Shown: positions 21,633 to 34,186, counted from the stretch's first letter. The stretch: DNA of 64,000 nt from Rhypophila decipiens (GCA_033297075.1 MU858079.1:220096-284095); one strand, 5' to 3'. Numbers and translations: made by a program. The notes: a model not told the origin generated them from the sequence alone.

Positions 21633-24600
21633 GACACGCTGGGCCGCCTTTATATACTTGGATACTCTGCTGCACTAGTCGACGAACATGACTAGTTGCC
21701 TTCAGAGTATCAATAATGTATTAGTAATCTTTTTTTTCTTTCTTTTTCTCACGCACGGCCTGCATTAGCATTGTTTGGCGTTTGGTTGCTGGGCTTTCCA
21801 GAATTTGCACAAAATGGCAAATGTCGCATGGAATTTTAGCATCTCTGGAGTTTATTGCCCCTGAAAGACTCGGGGCACCTTTTTGTGCTATTGTTTATGT
21901 TTATTGTTTGTCTGTGGAATCCCGCAAATGGCGCAATATATCCTATGCATCACCTGGAGTTTGGGGCCTTTGGCACATTGCTTTTACAAACGCAGCTGCG
22001 TTCTTGTCTGCCATTCTTGTGATTGTTTTGAACCATGAGAGACTGAACAAATCGAGGATTTTGTATTTAGCTATATCCAGGCAAAGCTTGATGTTCATTG
22101 ATCGCGTTGAAGCTCGGGCTCACGCTGAGCCCCAATCTGGAGCTTTCGCAAAGACCGTGTTGGGCACAAACTTGGAGACAGGTTCATAGTACAGGCAAAG
22201 GAAGCTGAAAAACATACATATAGACAAGGTAGACACACTCTGTTAGACATGAAGCTGCGATCTATCAGCATCATTTACCGCACTTTGCTGCGCTTGGTTC
22301 CTCACGTATTACCTTGACCACATTGTGCACAGTGCTATATTACAATGTACCGACTGCTTGGTTGAGGTGTTGGTCCCTTCCTTCCCTTATTCCTCCCGGT
22401 TTTCACTTTCTAGTCGCAGGTGAGCTTATAGATGAAGGTGTGATACTGAGGAAGGTAGGTAGCCATCACCGAATTGTGTAAACTTTACGGCCAAGAAACC
22501 GTTCATAGTCTCGTGACCCGCAAAGCCTTCCCTTTTTTTGCTTGGTGATCGGTGGTCACCGATCGATTTGCTAAAGGTTCCACGTTTTTCCAAGTCCCTG
22601 GGAGGGTTCCATATAAGTAAGAATCTAGTGTGGCGCCGCCCAAACTCTAAAGTGGAATGTCATCATATCATACCCATTTTCGGTGCCTCGAACTCTTTTC
22701 GTGATCTCTCCGCCGAACGATTAGGTTGGTAAACGAGGAGCTCGAAAGTGCAAGAGTCACCTACCGCCTTCGTGACCGTGACTGTTGAGCAGGTGTGGGT
22801 GGGTGGACTTTTATCCTTTAGCCACCGGAACTCTGCTTGACTCATTAGTTGTAGTTCAACGGTGTTTAAAAGGATGGCTTGTTCATCTTTCGGCAAACAG
22901 CAGACATCATGATGACAACAAGCCATGATTTAGAGCTTGATCCAGAGGGATGCGTGTTAATTCAAGTTGCATCGACTCATCGAGGTAGGTGTGGATAATC
23001 ATGATATCCACCTGTTGAAGTTTCATAAGTGATTTCATGCTCATTTTTGGTGACTTCAGTGGCTTTCATGCCTGGTGCCAGTGGCAGAGGCAGATGAGAT
23101 GCATGTGGATGAGGTACTGGTATCTTGTTCGTGATGTGGAGCACTTCGCATTTTGCCATTTGGCCACACATTTCTCTTCAAATTCTCTTGGATGTCGCCG
23201 TTGAACATGAACCGCATTGGAGGAAAAGTGAAGCTTGAGAAAAAAAGACATGATTGGCCCTCCAGTCCGTTTTGTAGTTTGATTGGAAGATGGGAGCATC
23301 GGAGTGAAAGAATGAGTATCCCACAAATGTCAAATTATGATATCGATTGCATAATTCATGAAATACAGCAGACTCTATATTATAATTTGGTCCGTTGGTT
23401 GATTTCTGAGTTGTCATAGAACCATCCAGATCTTGGGTTGATGGGCCATCGTTTTGCTGACATACCATATTCAGGGGCTTTGTTTACCTTACATAAGCAG
23501 CTATTGACATTTCCTGCTTGTGCATCTCGAAATCCATACATACCATATTGCTGCCGATCATCAACCCCCAGAAATATTTGAACGCGCATGGCTATTTTCT
23601 GTTACTAGTCTGGCAAAGCATTCACTGACCGCCTTTTCATGGCAACAACCAGCTAGTCCAGCACCCGAGTTGAATAATGTAAAGAACAACACAGTAACAA
23701 ATAGCAATTCAACCTGGAGCTCTGACCGACAGTATGACTGTTCCAGTGCTGGCAACTTGGCACAAAGAATGAAATCCACACCAAAACTTCCACTGTTGCA
23801 AACGGGCTTTGACTGGCTATAATAGGCACTCCAGCGCAACTCCCGACATCACCTTCTGCCGCCCGCACATAGCATCCGACCTATCATGTCCACGGCACCG
23901 CACCGGAAGCTGTGCAACTTTCAACTTGAAGCGTGCTGCCTGCCGGCACGGATCTTACATGAGTTGGGGTTCTGAGAATAAGCAAATTTGCCACCGCGGA
24001 GGTTATCCAAGATCCAACACGAACACGTGCGACGAATGGGACAGACGTCTTCGCCCCGACTGAGCCACCGGAAGATGCGTAAAGGAGGAGGAAGAAGTAT
24101 TTGGTTTGAGCCAAGTCAGCCTTCAATATTTAACAACACAGAGTGCCTAGGTAGACGTCCATGATGTGCGCAGCTAAGCAGCTGTCTGTCTACCTATCTG
24201 ATACCACGTGCTGCGGACCGAAGCAAAGAACGGGAAGTGGACAGTCGGAGGGAGCCCCAGGACGGCAGTGAAGGGATATATATCATGATATATGGTTGTT
24301 TTTGCGGCTATGGGGCAGGATAAGAACCTAGGACGCATCTAGAGCGTGACTCGTACGATGAATGGACGGGAAGATAGCAAAACTGTCATCGTGCTAGGTT
24401 GAGAAGGTGCCACGATGGAGAGAATCGGTGTCTATGTTTGTTCCTTGTTCCCTTATACGTGCATGTTACCCGTGGTCCCGCATGAAATCGTATGACTATG
24501 CCGGCCGCAGATCGGGCGGAGCACTCGCCAGAGGAAGGACACGGAGAGAATCCGGGGTCCGCAGCATCGGCCGGGACGTTGCAGCTGTGTGGATTCAAGA

Positions 24601-27256
24601 CGAAAAAGCAAGACCGCCGTGACTGGGCCATCGGACCCGGGGCTCGGATAGTCTAGGCTCTGGATGCTACCTTTGTACATGGAGCTACGTGAGGAGTGCT
24701 GCTAGTACCAGGGGGTGTTGGCGATTTGTTGTTCTGCCTGGAGCGGGGATTGAACTGGAAAGAAAAGGCATACACACATGTAGAATTCGAGTCTTGTATG
24801 AATGACAGTCAGTAGCGGCCCGAGGAGAGGTAAGCTGAGTGGCCCAACTGCGGATAGGCATTCCTTTCCGCACAGTAGTCCTTCTGCATGGCTTTGTGGT
24901 TGGATCTGGGGCCAGACCAGCGGGTGCCAAGAAGTGACATGCTGCTTGTACACGGGGCTCATGATGCTCACCGAGGGGGGGCGGCCCAAGGTGAGTGAGG
25001 CTCACGATACCAGCACCCTACTGCCGGTACAAGTATTCCTGCCAGCCTGGCCCTCGTTACAAATCAGCTTCAGGCCCTCATCACGACACCACAAGTCTCT
25101 CTGTGCAACACTCCAGACACCCAACCACGCCGGCTGGCCTGAATCTGGGCGATATCAGGCCGTTCCTGGCCACACTTGATGAGCAAGATGTTTCATGGAC
25201 ATCATCAGCCCAGCCAGGTACAGTCTGTGATATGTCAATGCCAGTTTCACGAAAGAGACGCAAATGGAAAATCATAGCAGAACCTGAAGCTAAGAAGGTG
25301 CAAGACAGGGCAACATGGGCTGCCTCGGAAGTTTTCCTGGTGTTTTTCGAGGGGCTGGACCAAACAGGTGTCCAATTGGGTCGTTGGGCACCCAATTCCC
25401 ATGTTGTGACAGTTGTGGGACTTGGCTTCTGTTCTGGAGTCGCGGACTGTCGCTTGCCGTGACTGAGAGGCAGGAAATTGATGGAGCACTGCTGGATTGA
25501 TTCAAATGCAGTGGAAAGTAATTTGTGTCCATACAGCGTCATAATACTTCTCGCCAAATGGAGCCAGACCACGTCGGATAGCGTTGTGGTGTCGTGGCCC
25601 AACTGATGCCCAAAGTCGTCAAAATTTTCCCGTCCCCCTTTCGCCATTGGTGGCCCCGACAGCTCCAACCCCGACCAAGTGGTCCCTCTGCATGTCTAGT
25701 TCGTGACGCACAGAGCCGCTGACGTTGATCCCAAGCTCTCATTGAAGGAGAAGGGAGAGAGACGCTCAGCTCAGCCATGTTATTTTGCCCATCTGCGGAG
25801 GGTGCTGCTCTGCTTCAATGTCGTTGTCGTCAAGAAGATTTCAATTTACAGTTGAGTGGCAGGTCAGACCAGCACTGAAGGAGTCGCTTTTAGTGTAGTT
25901 TGGACACCCCCGGGCCCTGAACCCCCCCTGATCAGGCGCTACTGCAGCCGCTGCCGTGCCATGCTCACACCCCTGTCGTTCCCGTTCGTTCCCGCCTCGC
26001 TAGCTCAACCCCCCTGAACGGCCAAACCACATGGAAGACATCGAATATTCGGGCATCCGTAACCAGTGAGCACACATCAAATGGTAAATTGCTGTCTCCC
26101 CAACGAAAACCAACACGCCCAAGACAAGGGTTTGGATTTGCTGGCAGCTTGACGAGTGACAAGACAGTTTATGGTGATTTGGCAATCGATCATGATCGGA
26201 ACGAAGTGGCGAGCACCCAAGGTCCTTTTCATGACTTTCAGTTTCCAGACAGAGCTTGTCTTTCTCCCCTCTCCCTCTCTCTTTCCTTCAACACAACAAG
26301 TACAAAGTTACAAGAATAGGGCGAGAACAAACAAGATCAGCAGACCCACTTTGAGTCTTGTTTTCTGCCTTGGTTGACGCTGCCGGTCTCTGCCCGACCA
26401 CTCCAGTCCCTTCTCAAGGAACTTGCTTCTCCTGTTACTTCCATCTCCTTCCTTGACCCTCCCCGATTTGACGTCGTCACCTTGTCTATGCCCAATGCCA
26501 GTCTTCGATTTTCTTCCAAGAGACTAAAGACACTTGCCCCATTTGGCTCGGAACAAGGCTGGCTAGCCATCTTTGGGGTGAGTCACGCTGTTCTTGTTTT
26601 ATTCTGTCTCCGATTTGCTGGCCAGCGCCGGTGAGGTCACACAAATGATATTTCGTTTTCGTTTTTCGTTATTCTTGCGTTTAGTTTCATTTGGGAAATG
26701 TAATTGCTTTTGGAAAGAAGGAGGCTGTGTTATTGACAGGCGGCCCAGTCCAAGTCCCAAGTCACAGACAGACAGACTCTCAAAACCAGCTCACCACGCA
26801 CATACATCTTCTCGCTCCCAAACCTGCTCCTCTTTCTATCCTCTCCATACAATTTAATATACACTCAAGACTGTTCCATCAATTGCTCACCTTGGCTCTA
26901 ACACCACCGACAACAACCCAAAGACCACCAAAGACGACCTTGACACTCCGTCCTTGACACATCTTAGACCTAGTCTATGCTTCGCGCTTGATCCAAAATT
27001 CTCATATCCAAAAGTGTGAGAATTCTTGCAACGCAATGCTTTTCCAGGTCAGGACAGGTCTAATAAGTTCAGAGCACGACCGGAACCCGACACCAACTTG
27101 AGCATTTTGAGTGACATCCTCTATTTGACGTGAATCGCCCTATTTGTGCGACATCGAGAAACAAACAAAGATCATTTGCCTTTTTTTCGCTTCTTGCCCT
27201 AACCCAACGAATACAACCACAACCAACTAACCAACCATACGTACGCCCGAACCGCC
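21633..27256. other. 5.6-kb intergenic with long leader of the coiled-coil gene
   Basis: No convincing gene. A T/C-rich run at about 21730-21750 probably marks the 3' end of the cyclin transcript. A perfect 8+8 inverted repeat (GATCGGTG-gt-CACCGATC) lies at 22547-22564. The part from about 22900 to 23550 is visibly richer in A+T than its surroundings. ORFs at 24995-25462 (plus) and 25081-25668 (minus) overlap each other and lack domain signals. From about 26250 the sequence is CT-rich with many short runs, consistent with a leader of up to 1 kb for the gene at 27257; a spliced leader is possible but no acceptor can be fixed. Confidence 0.5.
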
Positions 27257-30067
27257 ATGGATCGACAATATCTTCGACCAAGGATGACCGGGGCAGGTTC
27301 GGTGGTCTCTGATGACAGATACGGGAGCAGAGCATCGGAATGGCCCGAGTCAGACAGGGAGAGGGACAGCATGCGGAGCCAGCCTGTCAAGTCGATTCTC
27401 AGAAAGCCGCTCAAGCTCCAGACACGACCACGGAGGAACTCTGACAGCTCAGTGACGTCGAACCTCCCCGTCGCGGGCAGTGATTCCGAGCTGGCCGGGT
27501 CTTCCACACCTCCCTTGACATCATCAACCGGCAGCATCCTCCCTCGCAAGGTGCTCAAGGCCAAGTTCCCAGGAGCCGCCGTTCCCGAGGAGCGGCGCGG
27601 CGTCGTCAACCTCCGGTCCTCGCGCGCTTCGGCCAGCAGCATCCAGTCCGGATACCATGTCCCTCCAGTACGGACAGTCCTTTCGCCGTCATACCCGCCG
27701 GACAACCGACAGCTGGACCGCCATGATCGCCGCATCTCGCGTGAGCGTAATGACCGCCACGGATACAGCGACCGGGAGCCAGATACCGAGTCCATCTCTG
27801 AGTCCTCAGAACTATCCACCACAACACAAGCCACAACCGTCACCTCGGCGCTTTCCGACTTTGAGGGCAGTGATGTGACTCCTACAGAGGCGCCGACAAC
27901 AAGATCATCTGTCCGCTTCACCCCAAGCGTCATCGGGTCTGTCTCCAGCGTGAACTCGTCTCCCCCTCCTCGCAAGGTCAAGCCAAGAATGGGAACTCGG
28001 GTGAGGGCCCCATCTGAGACAGAGAGGGCAGCACCGCCCAAGCTCAGCAGCAGATCAGTCAACACCAAACTTCTCCCGCCAAGCCCAGCCACCAGTGGTG
28101 AGCTGAAGATGGACAAGACTCAAACTCATCCTGACAGGAGCCTGGTGCACAAGATTGAGCAGCTCGAGGCCGAGGCGAGGGGGCTTCGTGTGAGCCAGGC
28201 CAGGCTCGAGAGAGAGCTCCAAGACAACTCTTCGGCCGTCTCCAGCTCGGGCAAGGAGAAGGAGGCTGCCGTCAAGGAGCGCGACCAGGAGCGAGCCGAC
28301 AAGGCCGAGCTCATCCACCTGCTCCAGGAGCAGACAGCCGTTGTGGACGAGTACAAGAGCAACCTCGAGCTGCAAAAGGGCTTCCTTGACGAGCTCGAGA
28401 AGGAACGCGACGCCGAGCGTGCCGCCAAGGAAGCTCTCCAGGCACAGCTTGATGCCAACAAGAAGCTTCTTGACGAGTTCAGCTGCAACTTTGAGCTGCA
28501 AAAGGTCATGCTCAAGGAGGCAGAGAAGGAGCGGGACGAGATCAAGGAGGCCAAGGACCAGTCTGACGCCAAGTATGCTGTTCTCCAAGACGACCTCAAG
28601 ACTTTCCGCCAAGAACGCAAGGCCCAGGAGGACGAGTTTATCGGCCAAGTAGTCACCCTCACCCTCATCAAGGAATCTCTCGAGACGGCATCCGACAACA
28701 AGAACAGGGAGATTGTCGACCTTTCTGCCGAGCGCGACAAGCTAAAGGAGGAAGTGGCAGCTCTTAGCGGCCAGATCGCAGCCATGACCGACGACATGAA
28801 TGCCAAGGAGGAAGCCGCTCACAAGGCTCAAGCTGCCGCCGAAGAAGAACAGCAAGCCCTCCAGGCAAAGATTGAGCATCTCCAGAAGGCCAAGGATGAG
28901 CTTGATGGAGACAAGGCCGCTCTCCAAGGAGAAAAGTCAGAGCTTCAGACCCAACTCGACACCGCCCAGGGCGGGATTACTAGCCTCAATGCTCGCATTC
29001 AGGAGCTTGAGGCATCTGCCACAGACTTTGACGCCAAGATGACGGGCAAAGAGGAAGAGATCACCACACTCCAAGCCGAAACTGCTGACCTGAAGTCCCG
29101 GATCGACGGTCTCGAGTCAGACAAGGCGGATCTCCAGAAGCAGATCGAAGAGCTCGAGGCAGAGAAGACCAAGACGCAGGCTGAGCTTCACAATCTCGAG
29201 ACTGATCTAGCAGGGTCCAAGGCTGCCAATGTCTCCATCGCCACCTCGAAGCTGGAACTGTCAGAGGATCTTTCTTACGCCCGTGCTGACATTGAGAAGC
29301 TCTCTGGCGAGAAGGCAACTCTCCAGGCAGAGGCAGACAAAGTGCCTGATCTGGAAGCAGCCAAGACAGAGCTCGAGGGCAAGATCTCGGAACTGGAAGC
29401 CAAGGTCGGGGAGCTGGAGGCCAAGATTTTGGCACTCCAAGCCGAGGCAGACAAGATCCCAGGCCTCTCCAGCGAGAAGGACGAGGCTTTCAGCAAGGCA
29501 GCTGAGCTTGAATCCAAGATCTCCGGCCTCGAAGCCAAGATTGGCGAGCTCCAACCCGAAGCCGACAAGGTTCCCTCCCTGGCCGAAGCCAAGTCGTCCC
29601 TCGAGGCACAGCTGGCCGAGCTCCAAGCCAAGATGTCGACGCTCCAAGCCGAACTCGACAAGGACCCCGACACCGTCGTTGCTGCCCTCAAGGCAGAACT
29701 CGAAGCCAACAAACAAGAGATTGCCCGGCGAGTGGAGGAGCTGTCGGCCCTGACAGAGAGCAACTCGTCACTGTCGACCCAGCTCGGCGCAACCCAGCAG
29801 CAGCTCACGGCCGTCCAGTCATCGCTCGATACGGTCAATGCCTCTTACAACACGGCGACGGAGCAAGTGATCGAGCTGCAGGCCAAGGTGGAACAGCTCT
29901 CGTCTCTAAGCGGGGGTCTGAGGAGCAGACGGGGCAGCCGATCTAGGAACTCATCGCCGCAAAAGAAGGAGGGCAGGGATAAGAAGGACAAGCAGATGGT
30001 GGTGGTGAGAAACCCTGCCGACCGAGGAGCCATGGCCTTGATGCTCCAGATTGTCGGAAACATCTGA
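27257..30067 (+). CDS. Long coiled-coil protein with 38-residue internal repeats
   Basis: Single-exon gene, 936 residues. Residues 1-290 are Ser/Arg/Pro-rich and disordered, with PVKSILRKPLK near 44 and a PPPRKVKPR stretch near 240. From about 291 to 890 the protein is an almost continuous heptad-patterned coiled coil (Leu/Ala at a/d, Lys/Glu elsewhere), including two copies of N-L/F-ELQK near 370 and 410 and three units that start with LQ-x-EADK-V/I-P at 29321, 29435 and 29549. The C-terminus is basic (LRSRRGSRSRNSSPQKK...KDKK) and ends with a conserved-looking VVVRNPADRGAMALML segment. Such architecture suits a cytoskeletal, spindle-pole, septal or scaffold protein. Automatic pipelines often label such proteins M-protein-repeat or myosin-like; no motor or enzymatic domain is present. 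I do not recognise an orthologue, so function is unassigned. Confidence 0.9.
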   Translation: MDRQYLRPRMTGAGSVVSDDRYGSRASEWPESDRERDSMRSQPVKSILRKPLKLQTRPRRNSDSSVTSNLPVAGSDSELAGSSTPPLTSSTGSILPRKVLKAKFPGAAVPEERRGVVNLRSSRASASSIQSGYHVPPVRTVLSPSYPPDNRQLDRHDRRISRERNDRHGYSDREPDTESISESSELSTTTQATTVTSALSDFEGSDVTPTEAPTTRSSVRFTPSVIGSVSSVNSSPPPRKVKPRMGTRVRAPSETERAAPPKLSSRSVNTKLLPPSPATSGELKMDKTQTHPDRSLVHKIEQLEAEARGLRVSQARLERELQDNSSAVSSSGKEKEAAVKERDQERADKAELIHLLQEQTAVVDEYKSNLELQKGFLDELEKERDAERAAKEALQAQLDANKKLLDEFSCNFELQKVMLKEAEKERDEIKEAKDQSDAKYAVLQDDLKTFRQERKAQEDEFIGQVVTLTLIKESLETASDNKNREIVDLSAERDKLKEEVAALSGQIAAMTDDMNAKEEAAHKAQAAAEEEQQALQAKIEHLQKAKDELDGDKAALQGEKSELQTQLDTAQGGITSLNARIQELEASATDFDAKMTGKEEEITTLQAETADLKSRIDGLESDKADLQKQIEELEAEKTKTQAELHNLETDLAGSKAANVSIATSKLELSEDLSYARADIEKLSGEKATLQAEADKVPDLEAAKTELEGKISELEAKVGELEAKILALQAEADKIPGLSSEKDEAFSKAAELESKISGLEAKIGELQPEADKVPSLAEAKSSLEAQLAELQAKMSTLQAELDKDPDTVVAALKAELEANKQEIARRVEELSALTESNSSLSTQLGATQQQLTAVQSSLDTVNASYNTATEQVIELQAKVEQLSSLSGGLRSRRGSRSRNSSPQKKEGRDKKDKQMVVVRNPADRGAMALMLQIVGNI
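29321..29728 (+). repeat. In-frame coiled-coil repeats of 38, 38 and 31 codons
   Basis: Units begin with CTCCA at 29321, 29435, 29549 and 29642 and encode LQAEADKVP, LQAEADKIP, LQPEADKVP and LQAELDKDP. The first two units are exactly 114 nt; the third is 93 nt, shorter by 21 nt, which is one heptad. The last unit fades out. Confidence 0.75.
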
Positions 30068-32010
30068 GACACGAGACAGAGCGGATTTCGAGTCCCGATT
30101 TTGTGCTCGCCATCACTGACCCATATTGCCGACACCGCTGACTACAAGCGTGTCAAGATGGATTTGGGCCAGTCTGACTGGCATGGGCGGTTCAACACCA
30201 GCCCAATATGAGAACCTCTTTTTGATTCATCGGGTCTGGGAGGCATTTTGATTCAAAACTTTTATTGCTTGGGAGGAGGATTTGTTTTGGTACATCACGT
30301 AGACGAAGGATTGGGTTAGAATTTGTTTGCTTTTTTAATCTGTCTTGTATTAGTTTTGTTTCTCTGTTTGGTTATGACGAATTGGATACATGAGCCATGT
30401 CTTTTTTCTTTTGTTTATCTAGGATACCTTGTTGCGCTGTCAAATCATGTCATTCTTCATGTAGTTTAATATTACATATCATCATCATCATATACCCCTT
30501 GCCCTTGGCGGCGACTTTACTTTATCATGTCACCATCTCATCACCGTCACACATGGTAGCCAATCTCGTGTATTCATCCCCACGTCAAGTAGATAACCCA
30601 CACTTGAACACCCCCATTTCATATTACTATCCGTAGCCATCAAACAAATTGCATCTTGTTATAAAAAGAAGCCAAAATGACTTGTGGGAGCCAATCATTC
30701 GTAGCAATTACCGCATCAAGTTGAGGCACCGTATGTATAATCACCAACTGCGTCATGCTTGCGGAATGTTAGCTGAGGGAGTGACACCAACAACCTGGGA
30801 GGCACTAGGCAGATGTAGTCAAGAAAGCCCTTGCTGGGCGAGGGACCTGAAGAATTCACAAGGCAAGAGAAGAGATATTGAACAAGAGAAAAGACGGAAA
30901 GTTTGCTGTACAAGCGCTGTTAAGGATGTGTCGCTGATTCATATTGCCCGCTTCGCTGACGGTTTTTGCGGGCGGTGCTATGTTGTCGGTCCGGCGGTGC
31001 TGGTCGAGCTGTTAAGAGCGTTAGTCGAGGGATCAAATTAACTATGAGAAAATTAGAGTTCACTAACAGCAGGTCCCAGCCAGAGCATGCTTGGCATTTT
31101 CAGACAGCTGTACGGTACGGATACGGATACCCCCTTCCAAAACCACCGGGCCCGGCACCGGAAAGTCTTGGCTTGGCATTTTGAAGCGTCTTCCCCTCGG
31201 TCGGGTTGAAGTCCGGATTCTGATGTTCAAATGAACGTCGAAACCACTTCTCACTATGATCTGTTGGCGCCTTCCCGATACTGCACAACATAAAATGAAC
31301 ACACCCAGAAGTCCCAAACTATTTGAAGGGCAATGCGTCTGCACGATGGAGGGCACCCAATTCCCAACCACCTGGTCATAAGCCCGACCACCTGCAGCAA
31401 CTGGCTGACACCCTCTGTCGGCCATGCCACACACTCTTTCGTTGATGATGGCGATTGGCCAGAATGGAAACATTGCTTCTGGAGCTGACCGACAGCGAGA
31501 TGAGCCGCCATTTGACATCTGACAAAGATGCAACCCCAAAGCGACTGACCGAGACAGGCAACCACCGGACAGGCACCGGGTTCATGATCACGTCGTGTTC
31601 CAAAACAACCCTTACGACCTTCAAGCGTCGCAAATTCCATACTCACCGAGGTTTGCTCTGGTCTCTGCCCAAATGCTGACCTTTTTGCAACCCAATTCCC
31701 CTCTCCAGCAGGGCCATGTCCAGTCAGCTGTTAGCACCATGCACCTTGGGCACCTCTCTGCAATCCTGGTGTGCCAAGGGTCCCAAGCCTCGATTTCAGC
31801 GCCAGACATCCCAGTTGGCTAAGACACAACCCTCCTAATCCAGTGAAATGGTGTTGATCCATGTCTACGGGACTTGCCGAGCTGTCAAAATGCCACAAAT
31901 ACATAAAAAGCTTGACATGACTTCGTCTTGCTTTCTTGCCTCACTTGGCCCCCGTTTACGACAACATTAGGTAAATTCGCATCCGAACGCTATCATCAGC
32001 CATCTCCAAC
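30068..32010. other. Intergenic, 3' flank of coiled-coil gene and promoter of DUF2235 gene
   Basis: No credible gene. An A/T- and (TCA)n-rich patch (ATCATCATCATCATA near 30479) lies in the 3' flank. A TACGGTACGGATACGGATAC run sits at 31113-31132, related to the 9-mer found elsewhere. ACATAAAAAG near 31902 is a weak TATA candidate for the gene at 32011. Confidence 0.5.
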
Positions 32011-33985
32011 ATGGATTCGACCTTGCCAGTGACGCACATGGCCACCCCGGGCTTCCATGCCCCTTCGATCCCAAAACGCATCATTGTCTGTTGCGATGGA
32101 ACCTGGATGGACGCGTTGGGCAAGAACGGCGCCTACGAACCACCGTCCAACGTGAGCCGAATCGCACGAGTGCTTCGCCGTACCTGTTCGGACGGAACTC
32201 ATCAAATAATCAACTATTACGCTGGTGTTGGCACAGGGACGAGCTCGCTCGATCACATTACAGGTGGTGCCTTTGGTATGGGGTTGGACCAGGTGAGACC
32301 AACATATACGGGACCATTGCCCATCTCCTAACGACTGTTTCAGGATATTCGACAAGTGTACAATTTCATTAGCACAAACTATGTAGATGGTGACTCCATC
32401 GTTCTCATCGGCTTCTCTCGAGGCGCCTTCACCGCTCGTTCAGTTGCCGATATGATTGGGTCTATCGGCCTGCTGACGCCCGAGGGCCTGGACTGCTTCT
32501 ATACCGTTTTCGACGATTACGAGAACATCGGTGATAAACACCGCAAGGCCGAAGAGTTTCTAATTCCCGGTCTTCAGCCATACAACAAAGAACGGGGTCG
32601 GGCCAAGATTGAGTGGGAGAAGGCGCGGATGCTCAAGTATAAGCAGGGATTGAAAGCGGTGAGCCTGGACTTGCGTCTCTCCATTTGTTGTAACATTGCT
32701 GACTCTCTGTTCAGTTGAAATACACTCGGGATACATACCAAGATGGTGTCACCGAAATCAGGATCAAGGCGATTGCGGTCTGGGATACCGTTGGCACTCT
32801 GGGAATTCCACCGGCACCCGTTATTGGGGTGCGTGGTTCGGCTGACCAGTGGAAATTTACGAGCACTCAAATCTCGAACCACGTTGAACATGCATTCCAG
32901 GCGCTGGCCCTGGACGAGCCCCGGTTTGCCTTCCGGCCTGCTCTCTGGGAGCGGGCAGCAGACAGCACGACAAAGCTCAAACAAGTTTGGTTCCCTGGGA
33001 ATCACGGAAATGTTGGCGGTTCCTGGTATGACCAGCAGATTGCTGACATTACCTTGGCCTGTGAGTCTCTTTTCGATTTCCAGTCTGTTCCAAGCTTTTA
33101 TGTTTTCGTTACCAACTTTACCATGAACCAGGGATGTGCGACCAACTCTCGACCCTGGGGCTAGAATTCAACGTTTCGCGGATGGAAGCAACCTTTTTGA
33201 GCGATCTTCGATATTCAGCTGCGCATCCGTTCCCTTTTGCACCTGCCGGCCCAAGTATTCTCCCACAAAAGATTGGCAACCTTTTCAGATCGTCCAAACC
33301 GCTGCCCTGGGCAACCGAAGAGGTCTTTCACACTTCTGCTAGCCCGAAGCGCGATTCAGGAGAGTGTGACCGCAAAGACAAACATCCTGAAGGGCCGACC
33401 AAGAAGCTCTGGCAGAATGCTCGTGCTTGGGGCTTGGGTATGATTAGATATCCGACGAGTGTCACTGTCCTGGCGGGCAAAGTCGTTCGCCGTCCAGGTC
33501 TGTCCATGCGAGTGGACGAAGACACCAACGAGGACACGCCCGAACCACTCTTGTACACAAACGAATCGATCCACAGCTGTGTGCGCGTTAGGCTCGCGTG
33601 CAAGGGATTGGGGATGGATGATAAAGAGGTTTGGACATGCGACTCGCTCAAGGGATCTGATGGAAAACAATTGTGGGTGCTTGAGAAGGGCAGCGGCTTC
33701 AGTGAAGACGAGGAGCAGGCAATCCGGGAGTTCCAGCCCAGGGAGCCGCAGATTGCGCCGGACGAGTACCAACCTCGTTTGATGTATCCTTCCACGAGAG
33801 AAGATACTGCCTGGAGATGGAAATATGTCGGGCCAGTGAAGGGAGAGGGTGACGCCCAGGTTCCTCAATCAAAGGTGTTGCCCGAGGAGCCGTTGGTCGG
33901 ATACTGGGAGAGGTTTTTGCTGGGCATGTTTGCCAATGAACCTGATGTTTGGAAATTTGCGCAACGGGCGTTGCCTTTGGCTTGA
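32011..33985 (+). CDS. DUF2235 alpha/beta-hydrolase (Tle1-like lipase fold)
   Basis: Four exons: 32011-32292, 32344-32658, 32715-33060 and 33132-33985, giving 598 residues. The introns are 51, 56 and 71 nt, all GT-AG, with phases 0, 0 and 1; each junction restores family sequence. Motifs in order: IIVCCDGTW (28-32), the nucleophile elbow IGFSRGAFTARS (Ser 119), AVWDTVGTLGIP with the acid Asp 223, HAFQALALDE (257-266), and VWFPGNHGNVGG with catalytic His 296. The usual family text at the last motif is HSDVGG; here Asn 298 replaces Asp. DUF2235 is shared with bacterial type VI secretion phospholipase effectors (Tle1), and many fungal genomes contain several non-secreted copies of unknown substrate. 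No signal peptide or membrane segment is seen, so it is probably cytosolic. The C-terminus holds EPLVGYWERFLLGMF. Hydrolase activity is an inference from the intact triad. Confidence 0.9.
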
Positions 33986-34186
33986 TGTTTTCCGGAAGCT
34001 GTGGTATTGCATCTCACGGTTTTTTCAGTGGTTATGAACGGCTACTGAGCTTCGAGTTCTTGGGCTAAAAACTAAAAAGTCTACCGGAATTCCGTAGATT
34101 GTAATGACAGCCGGTGTTCACTGGTAGCTTTATAAGCATGACCTTTGAGCTCACATTCACAGCGAGGGGAATAACAGGAACCAATT
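33986..34186. other. 3' flank of the DUF2235 gene
   Basis: About 200 bases between the DUF2235 stop and the tRNA-like element. Nothing else recognised. Confidence 0.4.

Noticed and set aside
25081..25668. 195-codon minus-strand frame overlapping a 155-codon plus-strand frame (24995-25462)
   Set aside because: Mutually overlapping, both lacking domain features; neither has the codon pattern of the real genes nearby.
28055..29838. Several long antisense frames over the coiled-coil gene
   Set aside because: Repetitive Glu/Lys/Leu codons on the sense strand make Leu/Ser-rich open frames on the antisense strand. They are shadows.
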